Part shown: in pieces, positions 32,624 through 33,770 of the stretch | Numbering within the stretch: position 1 is the first letter of the stretch | Layout: the number at the start of each line of letters is the position of its first letter | From: Naasia sp. | GTDB taxonomy: Bacteria > Actinomycetota > Actinomycetes > Actinomycetales > Microbacteriaceae | DNA: 33,770 bases | NCBI RefSeq assembly: GCF_025465545.1 | Contig: NZ_JAODMK010000049.1 | Location: forward strand, 1-33,770 | Direction: 5' to 3' | Position numbers and translations under genes: made by a program | Notes under the pieces: model-generated | Database searches by the model: none | Seen by the model: the letters and a program-made list of their open reading frames with translations, nothing else | What the model was told of the DNA's origin: nothing

Positions 32624-33664
32624 GTGACGGGGGAGCGGGCACTTCTTCGGCGTGCCGTTCTGGCCGTCGGCGCCCTCGTGACGGTCACGATCGTGCTCTC
32701 CGGATGCTTCCCGGGCGTGCCACCGGCGGAGCCGCGCCCGAGCTCGACGTCGAGCTACGCCGGGCCGAACGCGAGCGAGATCGCTCCGCTGCGAGGCACG
32801 ACGGTTCCGGCCGGCTCCGTGCGGCGCCCCGCGCTCGCTGCCAAGATCGACAACCTGGAGGACGCCCGCCCGCAGTGGGGCCTCGAGCGGGCCGACGTCG
32901 TGTTCGAGGAGCTCGTCGAAGGCGGCCTCACCCGCTACCTCGGAGTCTGGCACTCGGATGTGCCGGACCTGATCGGCCCTATCCGCTCGATCCGGCCGAT
33001 GGATCCGGATATCGTCGCGCCGTTCGGCGGCATCATCGCCTACTCCGGCGGTCAGCCGATCTTCGTGGGCATGATGGAGGCCACCGGCCTGTACAACGCG
33101 GTGCATGGCAACGCCGACACGGCGGGACTGTTCTTCCGCACCGATGAGCGGGAGAGCCCCCACGATGTGCTGCTCCGGGCCCCGGAGCTGATCTCGGCCC
33201 ATCGAGAGCTGGCGGCCCCACCCCAGCAGTTCGCCTACGGGCTCGACGCCGCCTCGTCCTCTGCAGGGCGGAGCGGGGATCCCGTGTCGCGGATCGACGT
33301 GGTCTTCTCCGACTCGCGCTATCCGGCCTGGGCCTGGAGCGCGAAACGAGGGCAGTACCTGCGCCTGCAGGAGGGAGCGCCCGACACCGATTCTGCGGGC
33401 GCCCAGCTCGGCGCCACCAACGTGGTGGTCCTCCGCGTCGCGATCGACCGGACCTTCGGGTCCGTGCCGAAGACGGTGCTCGTCGGGAGCGGCGACGGCT
33501 GGCTGGCGACCGGCGGCAAGGCTGTGCACGTCACCTGGTCCAAGGCGGCCAGTGCGGCCCCCATCCAGCTGCTCGACGACCTGGGGCTGCCTGCCCGGCT
33601 CGCCCCGGGCAACACCTGGATCGAGCTGCTTCCCGATGACGGTCTGCTCACCCTGACGCCCTGA
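32624..33664 (+). CDS. DUF3048 (YerB-like) lipoprotein
   Basis: A 346-residue predicted lipoprotein with signal peptide RRAVLAVGALVTVTIVLSGC (C28 lipidated). The first DUF3048 domain begins RRPALAAKIDNLEDARPQWGLE and contains FEELVEGGLTRYLGVW and GPIRSIRPMD. The second, C-terminal domain follows AWSAKRGQYLRLQEGAP and ends in GNTWIELLPDDG. YerB-like proteins are extracytoplasmic, with a proposed cell-wall or germination-related role; the function here is not established. The stop lies 43 nt before the CIRCE element of the next gene. Confidence 0.88.
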   Translation: MTGERALLRRAVLAVGALVTVTIVLSGCFPGVPPAEPRPSSTSSYAGPNASEIAPLRGTTVPAGSVRRPALAAKIDNLEDARPQWGLERADVVFEELVEGGLTRYLGVWHSDVPDLIGPIRSIRPMDPDIVAPFGGIIAYSGGQPIFVGMMEATGLYNAVHGNADTAGLFFRTDERESPHDVLLRAPELISAHRELAAPPQQFAYGLDAASSSAGRSGDPVSRIDVVFSDSRYPAWAWSAKRGQYLRLQEGAPDTDSAGAQLGATNVVVLRVAIDRTFGSVPKTVLVGSGDGWLATGGKAVHVTWSKAASAAPIQLLDDLGLPARLAPGNTWIELLPDDGLLTLTP

Positions 33665-33674
33665 TCCGGTCGTC

Positions 33675-33703
33675 TTGCACTCTCAGGGGTCGACTGCCAA
33701 GAT
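33675..33703 (+). promoter_or_regulatory. groEL: Heat-shock gene promoter
   Basis: TTGCAC (33675-33680) and CAAGAT (33698-33703) are separated by 17 nt, a plausible housekeeping promoter. The predicted start near 33710 falls within the CIRCE operator, the standard layout for HrcA-repressed chaperonin genes. The symbol names the presumed target gene, which lies beyond the window. Confidence 0.5.
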
Positions 33704-33706
33704 TGA

Positions 33707-33733
33707 TTAGCACTCGGAATGTCAGAGTGCCAA
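33707..33733 (+). promoter_or_regulatory. CIRCE operator (HrcA site)
   Basis: TTAGCACTC, a 9-nt spacer and GAGTGCCAA: the CIRCE inverted repeat with one change from the consensus (GAGTGCTAA). HrcA binds CIRCE and represses groE operons. GGGAGG follows at 33751-33756, and the last two bases of the window (AT, 33769-33770) would begin an ATG. The gene is therefore almost certainly groEL or groES-groEL just outside the right edge. No chaperonin coding sequence is inside the window, so it is not listed as a gene. Confidence 0.93.
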
Positions 33734-33770
33734 GCATTCGCCCAACGTCCGGGAGGGACGACAAACACAT

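Overview
The window is about 33.8 kb of GC-rich, gene-dense chromosome from a high-GC Gram-positive actinobacterium, most likely a member of the Microbacteriaceae. The reasons are the base composition, frequent GTG starts, actinobacterial marker families (CarD, a GlnR-type regulator, SenX3/RegX3-like proteins, MutT1, RskA, DUF3263, LytR_C) and gene neighbourhoods also known from Mycobacterium and Streptomyces. I see no phage, insertion sequence, CRISPR array, rRNA operon or secondary-metabolite cluster. It is mostly core genome, and the most interesting material is regulatory.

Layout. 1-3.5 kb: tRNA-Lys, a two-helix mini-protein, an unrecognised conserved-looking protein, a SigK-type ECF sigma factor translationally coupled to its RskA-type anti-sigma factor, and a PhyH-like dioxygenase. 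3.5-11.6 kb (minus strand): pstS-pstC-pstA-pstB (phosphate uptake), then, reading upstream, mutT1 and ppk (Nudix/phosphatase and polyphosphate kinase, overlapping GTGA) and a GlnR-like orphan regulator. 11.6-14.9 kb (plus): two small membrane proteins, a nitrobindin/FABP-like protein, a YgfZ-type protein and an FUSC-like membrane protein. 14.9-19.4 kb: a methyltransferase divergent from phosphoglycerate mutase, then phoU divergent from senX3-regX3. 19.4-24.3 kb: a lipoprotein, then carD, a fused ispDF, cysS and rlmB. 24.3-28.1 kb: a DUF4032 kinase-like protein, an MsiK-type ABC ATPase, a membrane-anchored thioredoxin-fold protein and tRNA-Thr. 28.1-31.1 kb: a looser segment with a small hypothetical, a probable D-erythronate dehydrogenase, a two-helix membrane protein and msrB. 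31.2-33.77 kb: DUF3263, LytR_C, a cold-shock protein, a DUF3048 lipoprotein, and at the extreme right edge a promoter with a CIRCE operator. This implies groEL just outside the window.

How the parts fit. The left half is a phosphate island: high-affinity uptake (Pst), the negative modulator PhoU, the two-component system SenX3/RegX3, polyphosphate synthesis (Ppk) and MutT1. The two control points, pstS and phoU/senX3, both carry GGTGAAC-type half-sites at exact 11- or 22-nt spacing. These are PHO-box-like direct repeats that tie the island into one probable regulon. The neighbouring GlnR-like regulator suggests cross-talk with nitrogen control.

The strongest less obvious signal is promoter architecture. 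Several genes lack a convincing Shine-Dalgarno site and instead have a TANNNT -10 hexamer ending 6-7 nt before the start codon, as expected for leaderless transcripts. At 15714-15720 two such hexamers lie back to back in 7 bp and could fire divergently into a methyltransferase and phosphoglycerate mutase. I found no convincing wholly new multi-gene system.
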